Of a stretch of DNA of 64,000 nt, positions 37,927 through 52,930 are shown in pieces. The notes beneath the pieces are model-generated. The model saw only the letters and a list, made by a program, of their open reading frames with translations, was not told the origin of the DNA and ran no database searches. A program made the translations under genes and the position numbers. Positions within the stretch are counted from its first letter, which is position 1, and each line of letters begins with the position of its first letter. Origin of the DNA: Luzula sylvatica (Eukaryota; Streptophyta; Magnoliopsida; Poales; Juncaceae); contig CAMPEJ010000003.1 in assembly GCA_946800325.1 (NCBI GenBank), forward strand, positions 1,054,001 to 1,118,000, written 5' to 3'.

Positions 37927-38546
37927 CAAATGATCTCAAAATACGTTATTTGAACTCCCCAAAGCATAAACAGATTGTTTTGAATCGAAAAACAAACTTT
38001 CTTAGTGTTTGTAAATTTTGGTGAAATGTTATGTGGTAAAAGATACGATTCAAATGATCTGAAAATACGTTATTTGAACTCCCCAAAGCATAAACAGACT
38101 GTTTTGAATCGAAAAACAAACTTTCTTAGTGTTTGTAAATTTTGGTGAAATGTTATGTGGTAAAAGATACGATTCAAATGATCTCAAAATACATTATTTG
38201 AACTCCCCAAAGCATAAACAGATTGTTTTGAATCGAAAAACAAACTTTCTTAGTGCTTGTAAATTTTGGTGAAAGGTTATGTAGTAAAAGATACGATTCA
38301 AATGATCTCAAAATACGTTATTTGAACTCCCCAAAGCATAAACACATTGTTTTGAATCGAAAAACAAACTGTCTTAGTGTTTGTAAATATTGGTGAAATG
38401 TTATGTGGTAAAAGATACGATTCAAATCATCTCAAAATACATTATTTGAACTCCCCAAAGCATAAACAGATTGTTTTGAATCGAAAAACAAACTTTCTTA
38501 GTGCTTGTAAATTTTGGTGAAAGGTTATGTAGTAAAAGATACGATT
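37927..38546 (+). repeat. Five-monomer link with an extra unit
   Basis: The monomer at 37,927 has no counterpart at 27,015, so the shift to the paralogous segment changes from 88 to 89 monomers. The GATCTGAAAATACG variant at 38,051 is shared only with 63,598. Beyond 38,546 the two segments diverge. Confidence 0.8.
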
Positions 38547-41026
38547 CAAATGATCTCAAAATACGTTATTTGAACTCCCCAAAGCATAAACACATTGTTT
38601 TGAATCGAAAAACAAACTTTATTAGTGTTTGTAAATTTTTGTGAAATGTTATGTTGTAAAAGATACGATTCAAATGATCTAACAATACGTTATTTGAACT
38701 CCCCAAAGCATAAACAAATTGCTTTGAATCGAAAAACAAACTGTCTTAGTGTTTGTAAATTTTGGTGAAATGTTACGTGGTAAAAGATACGATTCAAATG
38801 ATCTAAAAATATGTTATTTGAACTCCACAAAGCATAAACAAATTGTTTTGAATCGAAAAACAAACTGTCTTTGTGTTTGTAAATTTTGGTGAAATGTTAT
38901 GTAGTAAAAGATACGATTCAAATGATCTCAAAATACGTTATTTGAACTCCCCAAAGCATAAACAAATTGTTTTGAATCGAAAAACAAACTGTCTTAGTGT
39001 TTGTAAATTTTGGTGAAATGTTATGTGGTAAAAGATACAGTTCAAATGATCTCAAAATGCGTTATTTGAACTCCCCAAAGCATAAACAAATTGTTTTGAA
39101 TCGAAAAACAAACTGTCTTAGTGTTTGTAAATTTTGGTGAAATGTTATGTGGTAAAAGATACGATTCAAATGATCTCAAAATACGTTATTTGAACTCCCC
39201 AAACCATAAACAAATTGTTTTGAATCGACAAACAAACTTTCTTAGTGTTTGTAAATTTTGGTGAAATGTTATGTGGTAAAAGATACGATTCAAATGATCT
39301 CAAAATACGTTATTTGAACTCCCCAAAGCATAAACAAATTATTTTGAATCGAAAAACAAACTTTCTTAGTGTTTGTAAATTTTGGTGAAATGTTATGTGG
39401 TAGAAGATACGATTCAAATGATCTCAAAATACGTTATTTGAACTCCCCAAAGCATAAACAGATTGTTTTGAATCGAAAAACAAACTGTCTTAGTGTTTGT
39501 AAATTTTGGTGAAATGTTATGTGGTAAAAGATACGATTCAAATGATCTCAAAATACGTTATTTGAACTCCCCAAAGCATAAACAGATTATTTTGAATCGA
39601 AAAACAAACTTTCTTAGTGTTTGTAAATTTTGGTGAAATGTTATGTGGTAAAAGATACGATTCAAATGATGTAAAAATACGTTATTTGAACTCCCCAAAG
39701 CATAAACAGATTGTTTTGAATCGAAAAACAAACTTTCTTAGTGTTTGTAAATTTTGGTGAAATGTTATGTGGTAAAAGATACGATTCAAATGATCTCAAA
39801 ATACGTTATTTGAACTCCCCAATGCATAAACAAATTGTTTTGAATCGAAAATCAAACTTTCTTAGTGTTTGTAAATTTTGGTGAAATGTTATGTGGTAAA
39901 AGATACGATTCAAATGATCTCAAAATACGTTATTTGAACTCCCCAAAGAATAAACAGACTGTTTTGAATCGAAAAACAAACTTTCTTAGTGTTTGTAAAT
40001 TTTGGTGAAATGTTATGTGGTAACAGATACGATTCAAATGATCTAAAAATACGTTATTTGAACTCCCCAAAGCATAAACAAATTGTTTTGAATCGAAAAA
40101 CAAACTTTCTTAGTGTTTGTAATTTTTGGTGAAATGTTATGTGGTAAAAGATACGATTCAAATGATCTCAAAATACGTTATTTGAACTCCCCAAAGCATA
40201 AACAGATTGTTTTGAATCGAAAAACAAACTTTCTTAGTGTTTGTAAATTTTGGTGAAATGTTATGTGGTAAAAGATACGATTCAAATGATGTAAAAATAC
40301 GTTATTTGAACTCCCCAAAGCATAAACAAATTGTTTTGAATCGAAAAACAAACCTTCTTAGTGTTTGTAAATTTTGGTGAAATGTTATGTGGTAAAAGAT
40401 ACGGTTCAAATGATCTCAAAATGCGTTATTTGAACTCCCCAAAGCATAAACAAATTGTTTTGAATCGAAAAACAAACTGTCTTAGTGTTTGTAAATTTTG
40501 GTGAAATGTTATGTGGTAAAAAATACGATTCAAATGATCTCAAAATACGTTATTTGAACTCCCCAAAGCATAAACAAATTGTTTTGAATCGACAAACAAA
40601 CTTTCTTAGTGTTTGTAAATTTTGGTGAAATGTTATGTGGTAAAAGATACGATTCAAATGATCTCAAAATACGTTATTTGAACTCCCCAAAGCATAAACA
40701 AATTGTTTTGAATCGAAAAACAAACTTTCTTAGTGTTTGTAAATTTTGGTGAAATGTTATGTGGTAAAAGATACGATTCAAATGATCTCAAAATACATTA
40801 TTTGAACTCCCCAAAGCATAAACAGATTGTTTTGAATCGAAAAACAAACTTTCTTAGTGTTTGTAAATTTTGGTGAAATGTTATGTAGTAAAAGATACGA
40901 TTCAAATGATCTCAAAATACGTTATTTGAACTCTCCAAAGCATAAACAAATTGTTTTGAATCGAAAAACAAACTTTCTTAGTGTTTGTAAATTTTGGTGA
41001 AATGTTATGTGGTAAAAGATACGATT

Positions 41027-43590
41027 CAAATGATCTCAAAATACGTTATTTGAACTCCCCAAAGCATAAACAAATTGTTTTGAATCGAAAAACAAACTTT
41101 CTTAGTGTTTGTAAATTTTGGTGAAATGTTATGTGGTAAAAGATACGATTCAAATGATCTCAAAATACGTTATTTGAACTCCCCAAAGCATAAACAGATT
41201 GTTTTGAATCGAAAAACAAACTGTCTTAGTGTTTGTAAATTTTGGTGAAATGTTATGTGGTAAAAGATACGATTCAAATGATCTCAAAATACGTTATTTG
41301 AACTCCCCAAAGCATAGACAGATTATTTTGAATCGAAAAACAAACTTTCTTAGTGTTTGTAAATTTTGGTGAAATGTTATGTGGTAAAAGATACGATTCA
41401 AATGAGGTAAAAATACGTTATTTGAACTCCCCAAAGCATAAACAGATTGTTTTGAATCGAAAAACAAACTTTCTTAGTGTTTGTAAATTTTGGTGAAATG
41501 TTATGTGGTACAAGATACGATTCAAATGATCTCAAAATACGTTATTTGAACTCCCCAATGCATAAACAAATTGTTTTGAATCGAAAATCAAACTTTCTTA
41601 GTGTTTGTAATTTTTGGTGAAATGTTATGTGGTAAAAGATACGATTCAAATGATCTCAAAATACGTTATTTGAACTCCCCAAAGAATAAACAGACTGTTT
41701 TGAATCGAAAAACAAACTTTCTTAGTGTTTGTAAATTTTGGTGAAATGTTATGTGGTAACAGATACGATTCAAATGATCTAAAAATACGTTATTTGAACT
41801 CCCCAAAGCATAAACAAATTATTTTGAATCGAAAAACAAACTTTCTTAGTGTTTGTAATTTTTGGTGAAATGTTATGTGGTAAAAGATACGATTCAAATG
41901 ATCTCAAAATACGTTATTTGAACTCCCCAAAGCATAAACCGATTGTTTTGAATCGAAAAACAAACTTTCTTAGTATTTGTAAATTTTGGTGAAATGTTAT
42001 GTGGTAAAAGATACGATTCAAATGATCTCAAAATACATTATTTGAACTCCCCAAAGCATAAACAGATTGTTTTGAATCGAAAAACAAACTTTCTTAGTGT
42101 TTGTAAATTTTGGTGAAATGTTATGTAGTAAAAGATTCGATTCAAATGATCTCAAAATACGTTATTTGAACTCCCCAAAGCATAAACAAATTGTTTTGAA
42201 TCGAAAAACAAACTTTCTTAGTGTTTGTAAATTTTGGTGAAATGTTATGTGGTAAAAGATACGATTCAAATGATCTCAAAATACGTTATTTGAACTCCCC
42301 AAAGCATAAACAAATTGTTTTGAATCGAAAAACAAACTTTCTTAGTGTTTGTAAATTTTGGTGAAATGTTATGTGGTAAAAGATACGATTCAAATGATGT
42401 AAAAATACGTTATTTGAACTCCCCAAAGCATAAACAGATTGTTTTGAATCGAAAAACAAACTTTCTTAGTGTTTGTAAATTTTGGTGAAATGTTATGTGG
42501 TAAAAGATACGATTCAAATGATCTCAAAATACGTTATTTGAACTCCCCAAAGCATAAACAAATTGTTTTGAATCGAAAAACAAACTTTCTTAGTGTTTGT
42601 AAATTTTGGTGAAATGTTATGTGGTAAAAGATACGATTCAAATGATCTCAAAATACGTTATTTGAACTCCCCAAAGCATAAACAGATTGTTTTGAATTGA
42701 AAAACAAACTGTCTTAGTGTTTGTAAATTTTGGTGAATTGTTATGTGGTAAAAGATACGATTCAAATGATCTCAAAATACGTTATTTGAACTCCCCAAAG
42801 CATAGACAGATTATTTTGAATCGAAAAACAAACTTTCTTAGTGTTTGTAAATTTTGGTGAAATGTTATGTGGTAAAAGATACGATTCAAATGATGTAAAA
42901 ATACGTTATTTGAACTCCCCAAAGCATAAACAGATTGTTTTGAATCGAAAAACAAACTTTCTTAGTGTTTGTAAATTTTGGTGAAATGTTATGTGGTACA
43001 AGATACGATTCAAATGATCTCAAAATACGTTATTTGAACTCCCCAATGCATAAACAAATTGTTTTGAATCGAAAATCAAACTTTCTTAGTGTTTGTAATT
43101 TTTGGTGAAATGTTATGTGGTAAAAGATACGATTCAAATGATCTCAAAATACGTTATTTGAACTCCCCAAAGAATAAACAGACTGTTTTGAATCGAAAAA
43201 CAAACTTTCTTAGTGTTTGTAAATTTTGGTGAAATGTTATGTGGTAACAGATACGATTCAAATGATCTAAAAATACGTTATTTGAACTCCCCAAAGCATA
43301 AACAAATTATTTTGAATCGAAAAACAAACTTTCTTAGTGTTTGTAATTTTTGGTGAAATGTTATGTGGTAAAAGATACGATTCAAATGATCTCAAAATAC
43401 GTTATTTGAACTCCCCAAAGCATAAACCGATTGTTTTGAATCGAAAAACAAACTTTCTTAGTATTTGTAAATTTTGGTGAAATGTTATGTGGTAAAAGAT
43501 ACGATTCAAATGATCTCAAAATACATTATTTGAACTCCCCAAAGCATAAACAGATTGTTTTGAATCGAAAAACAAACTTTCTTAGTGTTT
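41027..43590 (+). repeat. 12-mer tandem duplication (1,488-bp distance)
   Basis: Monomers from 41,027 to about 42,100 recur from 42,515 to about 43,590. Shared markers are CATAGACAGATTATT (41,313 and 42,801), GTACAAG, CCCCAATG, AGAATAAACAGACTG, AATTTTTGG and AAACCG. The copies separate after the ATACATT monomer, where one continues with GTAGTAAAAGATTCG and the other with AGTGTTTTT. Confidence 0.87.
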
Positions 43591-46500
43591 TTAAATTTTG
43601 GTGAAATGTTATGTGGTAAAAGATACGATTCAAATGATCTCAAAATACGTTATTTGAACTCCCCAAAGCATAAACAGACTGTTTTGAATCGAAAAACAAA
43701 CTTTCTTAGTGTTTGTAAATTTTGGTGAAATGTTATGTGGTAAAAGATACGATTCAAATCATCTCAAAATACATTATTTGAACTCCCCAAAGCTTAAACA
43801 GATTGTTTTGAATCGAAAAACAAACTTTCTTAGTGCTTGTAAATTTTGGTGAAAGGTTATGTAGTAAAAGATACGATTCAAATGATCTCAAAATACGTTA
43901 TTTGAACTCCCCAAAGCATAAACCGATTGTTTTGAATCGAAAAACAAACTTTCTTAGTATTTGTAAATTTTGGTGAAATGTTATGTGGTAAAAGATACGA
44001 TTCAAATGATCTCAAAATACATTATTTGAACTCCCCAAAGCATAAACAGATTGTTTTGAATCGAAAAACAAACTTTCTTAGTGTTTGTAAATTTTGGTGA
44101 AATGTTATGTGGTAAAAGATACGATTCAAATGATCTCAAAATACGTTATTTGAACTCCCCAAAGCATAAACAGATTATTTTGAATCGAAAAACAAACTTT
44201 CTTAGTGTTTGTAAATTTTGGTGAAATGTTATGTGGTAAAAGATACGATTCAAATGATGTAAAAATACGTTATTTGAACTCCCCAAAGCATAAACAGATT
44301 GTTTTGAATCGAATAACAAACTTTCTTAGTGTTTGTAAATTTTGGTGAAATGTAATGTAGTAAAAGATACGATTCAAATGATCTCAAAATACGTTACTTG
44401 AACTCCCCAAAGCATAAACAGATTTTTTTGAATCGAAAAACAAACTTTCTTAGTGTTTTTAAATTTTGGTGAAATGTTATGTGGTAAAAGATACGATTCA
44501 AATGATCTCAAAATACGTTATTTGAACTCCCCAAAGCATAAACAAATTGTTTTGAATCGAAAAACAAACTTTCTTAGTGTTTGTAAATTTTGGTGAAATG
44601 TTATGTGGTAAAAGATACGATTCAAATGATCTCAAAATACGTTATTTGAACTCCCCAAAGCATAAACAGACTGTTTTGAATCGAAAAACAAACTTTCTTA
44701 GTGTTTGTAAATTTTGGTGAAATGTTATGTGGTAAAAGATACGATTCAAATGAACTCAAAATACATTATTTGAACTCCCCAAAGCATAAACAGATTGTTT
44801 TGAATCGAAAAACAAACTTTCTTAGTGCTTGTAAATTTTGGTGAAAGGTTATGTAGTAAAAGATACGATTCAAATAATCTCAAAATACGTTATTTGAACT
44901 CCCCAAAGCATAAACACATTGTTTTGAATCGAAAAACAAACTGTCTTAGTGTTTGTAAATATTGGTGAAATGTTATGTGGTAAAAGATACGATTCAAATC
45001 ATCTCAAAATACATTATTTGAACTCCCCAAAGCATAAACAGATTGTTTTGAATCGAAAAACAAACTTTCTTAGTGCTTGTAAATTTTGGTGAAAGGTTAT
45101 GTAGTAAAAGATACGATTCAAATGATCTCAAAATACGTTATTTGAACTCCCCAAAGCATAAACACATTGTTTTGAATCGAAAAACAAACTTTATTAGTGT
45201 TTGTAAATTTTGGTGAAATGTTATGTTGTAAAAGATACGATTCAAATGATCTAACAATACGTTATTTGAACTCCCCAAAGCATAAACAAATTGCTTTGAA
45301 TCGAAAAACAAACTGTCTTAGTGTTTGTAAATTTTGGTGAAATGTTATGTGGTAAAAGATACGATTCAAATGATCTCAAAATATGTTATTTGAACTCCAC
45401 AAAGCATAAACAAATTGTTTTGAATCGAAAAACAAACTGTCTTAGTGTTTGTAAATTTTGGTGAAATGTTATGTAGTAAAAGATACGATTCAAATGATCT
45501 CAAAATACGTTCTTTGAACTCCCCAAAGCATAAACAAATTGTTTTGAATCGAAAAACAAACTGTCTTAGTGTTTGTAAATTTTGGTGAAATGTTATGTGG
45601 TAAAAGATACGGTTCAAATGATCTCAAAATGCGTTATTTGAACTCCCCAAAGCATAAACAAATTGTTTTGAATCGACAAACAAACTGTCTTAGTGTTTGT
45701 AAATTTTGGTGAAATGTTATGTGGTAAAAGATACGATTCAAATGATCTCAAAATACGTTACTTGAACTCCCCAAAGCATATACAAATTGTTTTGAATCGA
45801 AAAACAAACTTTCTTAGTGTTTTTAAATTTTGGTGAAATGTTATGTGGTAAAAGATACGATTCAAATGATCTCAAAATACGTTATTTGAACTCCCCAAAG
45901 CATAAACAGATTGTTTTGAATCGAAAAACAAACTGTCTTAGTGTTTGTAAATTTTGGTGAAATGTTATGTGGTAAAAGATACGATTCAAATGATCTCAAA
46001 ATACGTTATTTGAACCCCCCAAAGCATAAACAGATTATTTTGAATCGAAAAACAAACTTTCTTAGTGTTTGTAAATTTTGGTGAAATGTTATATGGTAAA
46101 AGATACGATTCAAATGATGTAAAAATACGTTATTTTAACTCCCCAAAGCATAAACAGATTGTTTTGAATCGAAAAACAAACTTTCTTAGTGTTTGTAAAT
46201 TTTGGTGAAATGTTATGTGGTAAAAGATACGATTCAAATGATGTAAAAATACGTTATTTGAACTCCCCAAAGCATAAACAAATTGTTTTGAATCGAAAAA
46301 CAGACTTTCTTAGTGTTTGTAAATTTTGGTGAAATGTTATGTGGTAAAAGATACGATTCAAATGATCTCAAAATACGTTATTTGAACTCCCCAAAGCATA
46401 GACAGATTATTTTGAATCGAAAAACAAACTTTCTTAGTGTTTGTAAATTTTGGTGAAATGTTATGTAGTAAAAGATACGATTCAAATGATGTCAAAATAC

Positions 46501-49086
46501 GTTATTTGAACTCCCCAAAGCATAAACAGATTGTTTTGAATCGAAAAACAAACTTTCTTAGTGTTTGTAAATTTTGGTGAAATGTTATGTGGTACAAGAT
46601 ACGATTCAAATGATCTCAAAATACGTTATTTGAACTCCCCAATGCATAAACAAATTGTTTTGAATCGAAAATCAAACTTTCTTAGTGTTTGTAATTTTTG
46701 GTGAAATGTTATGTGGTAAAAGATACGATTCAAATGATCTCAAAATACGTTATTTGAACTCCCCAAAGAATAAACAGACTGTTTTGAATCGAAAAACAAA
46801 CTTTCTTAGTGTTTGTAAATTTTGGTGAAATGTTATGTGGTAACAGATACGATTCAAATGATCTAAAAATACGTTATTTGAACTCCCCAAAGCATAAACA
46901 AATTATTTTGAATCGAAAAACAAACTTTCTTAGTGTTTGTAATTTTTGGTGAAATGTTATGTGGTAAAAGATACGATTCAAATGATCTCAAAATACGTTA
47001 TTTGAACTCCCCAAAGCATAAACCGATTGTTTTGAATCGAAAAACAAACTTTCTTAGTATTTGTAAATTTTGGTGAAATGTTATGTGGTAAAAGATACGA
47101 TTCAAATGATCTCAAAATACATTATTTGAACTCCCCAAAGCATAAACAGATTGTTTTGAATCGAAAAACAAACTTTCTTAGTGTTTTTATATTTTGGTGA
47201 AATGTTATGTGGTAAAAGATACGATTCAAATGATCTCAAAATACGTTATTTGAACTCCCCAAAGCATAAACAGACTGTTTTGAATCGAAAAACAAACTTT
47301 CTTAGTGTTTGTAAATTTTGGTGAAATGTTATGTGGTAAAAGATACGATTCAAATGATCTCAAAATACATTATTTGAACTCCCCAAAGCATAAACAGATT
47401 GTTTTGAATCGAAAAACAAACTTTCTTAGTGCTTGTAAATTTTGGTGAAAGGTTATGTAGTAAAAGATACGATTCAAATGATCTCAAAATACGTTATTTG
47501 AACTCCCCAAAGCATAAACACATTGTTTTGAATCGAAAAACAAACTGTCTTAGTGTTTGTAAATATTGGTGAAATGTTATGTGGTAAAAGATACGATTCA
47601 AATCATCTCAAAATACATTATTTGAACTCCCCAAAGCATAAACAGATTGTTTTGAATCGAAAAACAAACTTTCTTAGTGCTTGTAAATTTTGGTGAAAGG
47701 ATATGTAGTAAAAGATACGATTCAAATGATCTCAAAATACGTTATTTGAACTCCCCAAAGCATAAACCGATTGTTTTGAATCGAAAAACAAACTTTCTTA
47801 GTATTTGTAAATTTTGGTGAAATGTTATGTGGTAAAAGATACGATTCAAATGATCTCAAAATACATTATTTGAACTCCCCAAAGCATAAACAGATTATTT
47901 TGAATCGAAAAACAAACTTTCTTAGTGTTTGTAAATTTTGGTGAAATGTTATGTGGTAAAAGATACGATTCAAATGATCTCAAAATACGTTATTTGAACT
48001 CCCCAAAGCATAAACAGATTATTTTGAATCGAAAAACAAACTTTCTTAGTGTTTGTAAATTTTGGTGAAATGTTATGTGGTAAAAGATACGATTCAAATG
48101 ATGTAAAAATACGTTATTTGAACTCCCCAAAGCATAAACAGATTGTTTTGAATCGAATAACAAACTTTCTTAGTGTTTGTAAATTTTGGTGAAATGTAAT
48201 GTAGTAAAAGATACGATTCAAATGATCTCAAAATACGTTACTTGAACTCCCCAAAGCATAAACAGATTTTTTTGAATCGAAAAACAAACTTTCTTAGTGT
48301 TTTTAAATTTTGGTGAAATGTTATGTGGTAACAGATACGATTCAAATGATCTCAAAATACGTTATTTGAACTCCCCAAAGCATAAACAAATTGTTTTGAA
48401 TCGAAAAACAAACTTTCTTAGTGTTTGTAAATTTTGGTGAAATGTTATGTGGTAAAAGATACGATTCAAATGATCTCAAAATACGTTATTTGAACTCCCC
48501 AAAGCATAAACAGACTGTTTTGAATCGAAAAACAAACTTTCTTAGTGTTTGTAAATTTTGGTGAAATGTTATGTGGTAAAAGATACGATTCAAATGAACT
48601 CAAAATACATTATTTGAACTCCCCAAAGCATAAACAGATTGTTTTGAATCGAAAAACAAACTTTCTTAGTGCTTGTAAATTTTGGTGAAATGTTATGTAG
48701 TAAAAGATACGATTCAAATGATCTCAAAATACGTTATTTGAACTCCCCAAAGCATAAACAGACTGTTTTGAATCGAAAAACAAACTTTCTTAGTGTTTGT
48801 AAATATTGGTGAAATGTTATGTGGTAAAAGATACGATTCAAATCATCTCAAAATACATTATTTGAACTCCCCAAAGCATAAACAGATTGTTTTGAATCGA
48901 AAAACAAACTTTCTTAGTGCTTGTAAATTTTGGTGAAAGGTTATGTAGTAAAAGATACGATTCAAATGATCTCAAAATACGTTATTTGAACTCCCCAAAG
49001 CATAAACACATTGTTTTGAATCGAAAAACAAACTTTATTAGTGTTTGTAAATTTTGGTGAAATGTTATGTTGTAAAAGATACGATT

Positions 49087-49210
49087 CAAATGATCTAACA
49101 ATACGTTATTTGAACTCCCCAAAGCATAAACAGATTGTTTTGAATCGAAAAACAAACTTTCTTAGTATTTGTAAATTTTGGTGAAATGTTATGTGGTAAA
49201 AGATACGATT
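49087..49210 (+). repeat. Chimeric monomer at a one-unit deletion
   Basis: The left part has CTAACAATACG, as at 45,243 and 50,451. The right part has CAGATTG with TTTCTTAGTATTTG, which does not belong to that monomer. The next unit is the TTCTTTG monomer, so the CCACAAAG monomer that normally lies between is missing. This is an in-register recombination junction inside one monomer. Confidence 0.85.
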
Positions 49211-49954
49211 CAAATGATCTCAAAATACGTTCTTTGAACTCCCCAAAGCATAAACAAATTGTTTTGAATCGAAAAACAAACTGTCTTAGTGTTTGTAAAT
49301 TTTGGTGAAATGTTATGTGGTAAAAGATACGGTTCAAATGATCTCAAAATGCGTTATTTGAACTCCCCAAAGCATAAACAAATTGTTTTGAATCGAAAAA
49401 CAAACTGTCTTAGTGTTTGTAAATTTTGGTGAAATGTTATGTGGTAAAAGATACGATTCAAATGATCTCAAAATACGTTATTTGAACTCCCCAAAGCATA
49501 AACAAATTGTTTTGAATCGACAAACAAACTTTCTTAGTGTTTGTAAATTTTGGTGAAATGTTATGTGGTAAAAGATACGATTCAAATGATCTCAAAATAC
49601 GTTATTTGAACTCCCCAAAGCATATACAAATTGTTTTGAATCGAAAAACAAACTTTCTTAGTGTTTGTAAATTTTGGTGAAATGTTATGTGGTAAAAGAT
49701 ACGATTCAAATGATCTCAAAATACGTTATTTGAACTCCCCAAAGCATAAACAGATTGTTTTGAATCGAAAAACAAACTGTCTTAGTGTTTGTAAATTTTG
49801 GTGAAATGTTATGTGGTAAAAGATACGATTCAAATGATCTCAAAATACGTTATTTGAACCCCCCAAAGCATAAACAGATTATTTTGAATCGAAAAACAAA
49901 CTTTCTTAGTGTTTGTAAATTTTGGTGAAATGTTATGTGGTAAAAGATACGATT

Positions 49955-50078
49955 CAAATGATGTAAAAATACGTTATTTTAACTCCCCAAAGCATAAACA
50001 GATTGTTTTGAATCGAAAAACAAACTTTCTTAGTGCTTGTAAATTTTGGTGAAAGGTTATGTAGTAAAAGATACGATT
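49955..50078 (+). repeat. Chimeric monomer at the left edge of the 25-mer duplication
   Basis: The left end has GATGTAAAAATACG with TTATTTTAAC (as at 51,443 and 54,543). The right end has AGTGCTTG, AAAGGTTATG and GTAGT (as in the monomer at 53,055). The switch lies between about 49,980 and 50,034. Confidence 0.87.
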
Positions 50079-52930
50079 CAAATAATCTCAAAATACGTTA
50101 TTTGAACTCCCCAAAGCATAAACACATTGTTTTGAATCGAAAAACAAACTGTCTTAGTGTTTGTAAATATTGGTGAAATGTTATGTGGTAAAAGATACGA
50201 TTCAAATCATCTCAAAATACATTATTTGAACTCCCCAAAGCATAAACAGATTGTTTTGAATCGAAAAACAAACTTTCTTAGTGCTTGTAAATTTTGGTGA
50301 AAGGTTATGTAGTAAAAGATACGATTCAAATGATCTCAAAATACGTTATTTGAACTCCCCAAAGCATAAACACATTGTTTTGAATCGAAAAACAAACTTT
50401 ATTAGTGTTTGTAAATTTTGGTGAAATGTTATGTTGTAAAAGATACGATTCAAATGATCTAACAATACGTTATTTGAACTCCCCAAAGCATAAACAAATT
50501 GCTTTGAATCGAAAAACAAACTGTCTTAGTGTTTGTAAATTTTGGTGAAATGTTATGTGGTAAAAGATACGATTCAAATGATCTAAAAATATGTTATTTG
50601 AACTCCACAAAGCATAAACAAATTGTTTTGAATCGAAAAACAAACTGTCTTAGTGTTTGTAAATTTTGGTGAAATGTTATGTAGTAAAAGATACGATTCA
50701 AATGATCTCAAAATACGTTCTTTGAACTCCCCAAAGCATAAACAAATTGTTTTGAATCGAAAAACAAACTGTCTTAGTGTTTGTAAATTTTGGTGAAATG
50801 TTATGTGGTAAAAGATACGGTTCAAATGATCTCAAAATGCGTTATTTGAACTCCCCAAAGCATAAACAAATTGTTTTGAATCGAAAAACAAACTGTCTTA
50901 GTGTTTGTAAATTTTGGTGAAATGTTATGTGGTAAAAGATACGATTCAAATGATCTCAAAATACGTTATTTGAACTCCCCAAAGCATAAACAAATTGTTT
51001 TGAATCGACAAACAAACTTTCTTAGTGTTTGTAAATTTTGGTGAAATGTTATGTGGTAAAAGATACGATTCAAATGATCTCAAAATACGTTATTTGAACT
51101 CCCCAAAGCATATACAAATTGTTTTGAATCGAAAAACAAACTTTCTTAGTGTTTGTAAATTTTGGTGAAATGTTATGTGGTAAAAGATACGATTCAAATG
51201 ATCTCAAAATACGTTATTTGAACTCCCCAAAGCATAAACAGATTGTTTTGAATCGAAAAACAAACTGTCTTAGTGTTTGTAAATTTTGGTGAAATGTTAT
51301 GTGGTAAAAGATACGATTCAAATGATCTCAAAATACGTTATTTGAACCCCCCAAAGCATAAACAGATTATTTTGAATCGAAAAACAAACTTTCTTAGTGT
51401 TTGTAAATTTTGGTGAAATGTTATGTGGTAAAAGATACGATTCAAATGATGTAAAAATACGTTATTTTAACTCCCCAAAGCATAAACAGATTGTTTTGAA
51501 TCGAAAAACAAACTTTCTTAGTGTTTGTAAATTTTGGTGAAATGTTATGTGGTAAAAGATACGATTCAAATGATGTAAAAATACGTTATTTGAACTCCCC
51601 AAAGCATAAACAAATTGTTTTGAATCGAAAAACAAACTTTCTTAGTGTTTGTAAATTTTGGTGAAATGTTATGTGGTAAAAGATACGATTCAAATGATCT
51701 CAAAATACGTTATTTGAACTCCCCAAAGCATAGACAGATTATTTTGAATCGAAAAACAAACTTTCTTAGTGTTTGTAAATTTTGGTGAAATGTTATGTGG
51801 TAAAAGATACGATTCAAATGATGTAAAAATACGTTATTTGAACTCCCCAAAGCATAAACAGATTGTTTTGAATCGAAAAACAAACTTTCTTAGTGTTTGT
51901 AAATTTTGGTGAAATGTTATGTGGTACAAGATACGATTCAAATGATCTCAAAATACGTTATTTGAACTCCCCAATGCATAAACAAATTGTTTTGAATCGA
52001 AAATCAAACTTTCTTAGTGTTTGTAATTTTTGGTGAAATGTTATGTGGTAAAAGATACGATTCAAATGATCTCAAAATACGTTATTTGAACTCCCCAAAG
52101 AATAAACAGACTGTTTTGAATCGAAAAACAAACTTTCTTAGTGTTTGTAAATTTTGGTGAAATGTTATGTGGTAACAGATACGATTCAAATGATCTAAAA
52201 ATACGTTATTTGAACTCCCCAAAGCATAAACAAATTATTTTGAATCGAAAAACAAACTTTCTTAGTGTTTGTAATTTTTGGTGAAATGTTATGTGGTAAA
52301 AGATACGATTCAAATGATCTCAAAATACGTTATTTGAACTCCCCAAAGCATAAACCGATTGTTTTGAATCGAAAAACAAACTTTCTTAGTATTTGTAAAT
52401 TTTGGTGAAATGTTATGTGGTAAAAGATACGATTCAAATGATCTCAAAATACATTATTTGAACTCCCCAAAGCATAAAAAGATTGTTTTGAATCGAAAAA
52501 CAAACTTTCTTAGTGTTTTTAAATTTTGGTGAAATGTTATGTGGTAAAAGATACGATTCAAATGATCTCAAAATACGTTATTTGAACTCCCCAAAGCATA
52601 AACAGACTGTTTTGAATCGAAAAACAAACTTTCTTAGTGTTTGTAAATTTTGGTGAAATGTTATGTGGTAAAAGATACGATTCAAATGATCTCAAAATAC
52701 ATTATTTGAACTCCCCAAAGCATAAACAGATTGTTTTGAATCGAAAAACAAACTTTCTTAGTGCTTGTAAATTTTGGTGAAAGGTTATGTAGTAAAAGAT
52801 ACGATTCAAATGATCTCAAAATACGTTATTTGAACTCCCCAAAGCATAAACACATTGTTTTGAATCGAAAAACAAACTGTCTTAGTGTTTGTAAATATTG
52901 GTGAAATGTTATGTGGTAAAAGATACGATT

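Larger units (their letters stand above)
38547..49954 (+). repeat. Mosaic HOR zone, right-central
   Basis: Segments of the earlier monomer series recur with changing distances. The CCACAAAG monomer appears at 38,795 and 45,367 (53 monomers apart); CCCCAATG monomers lie 14, 12 and 29 monomers apart. The 42,763-43,754 and 46,359-47,350 segments correspond at a 29-monomer shift, which then changes to 31 monomers for 43,879-44,870 against 47,723-48,714. Isolated private bases include GTTACGTGG near 38,775, GAGGTAAAA near 41,406, GAATTGTTATG near 42,737 and AGCTTAAAC near 43,791. Confidence 0.82.
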
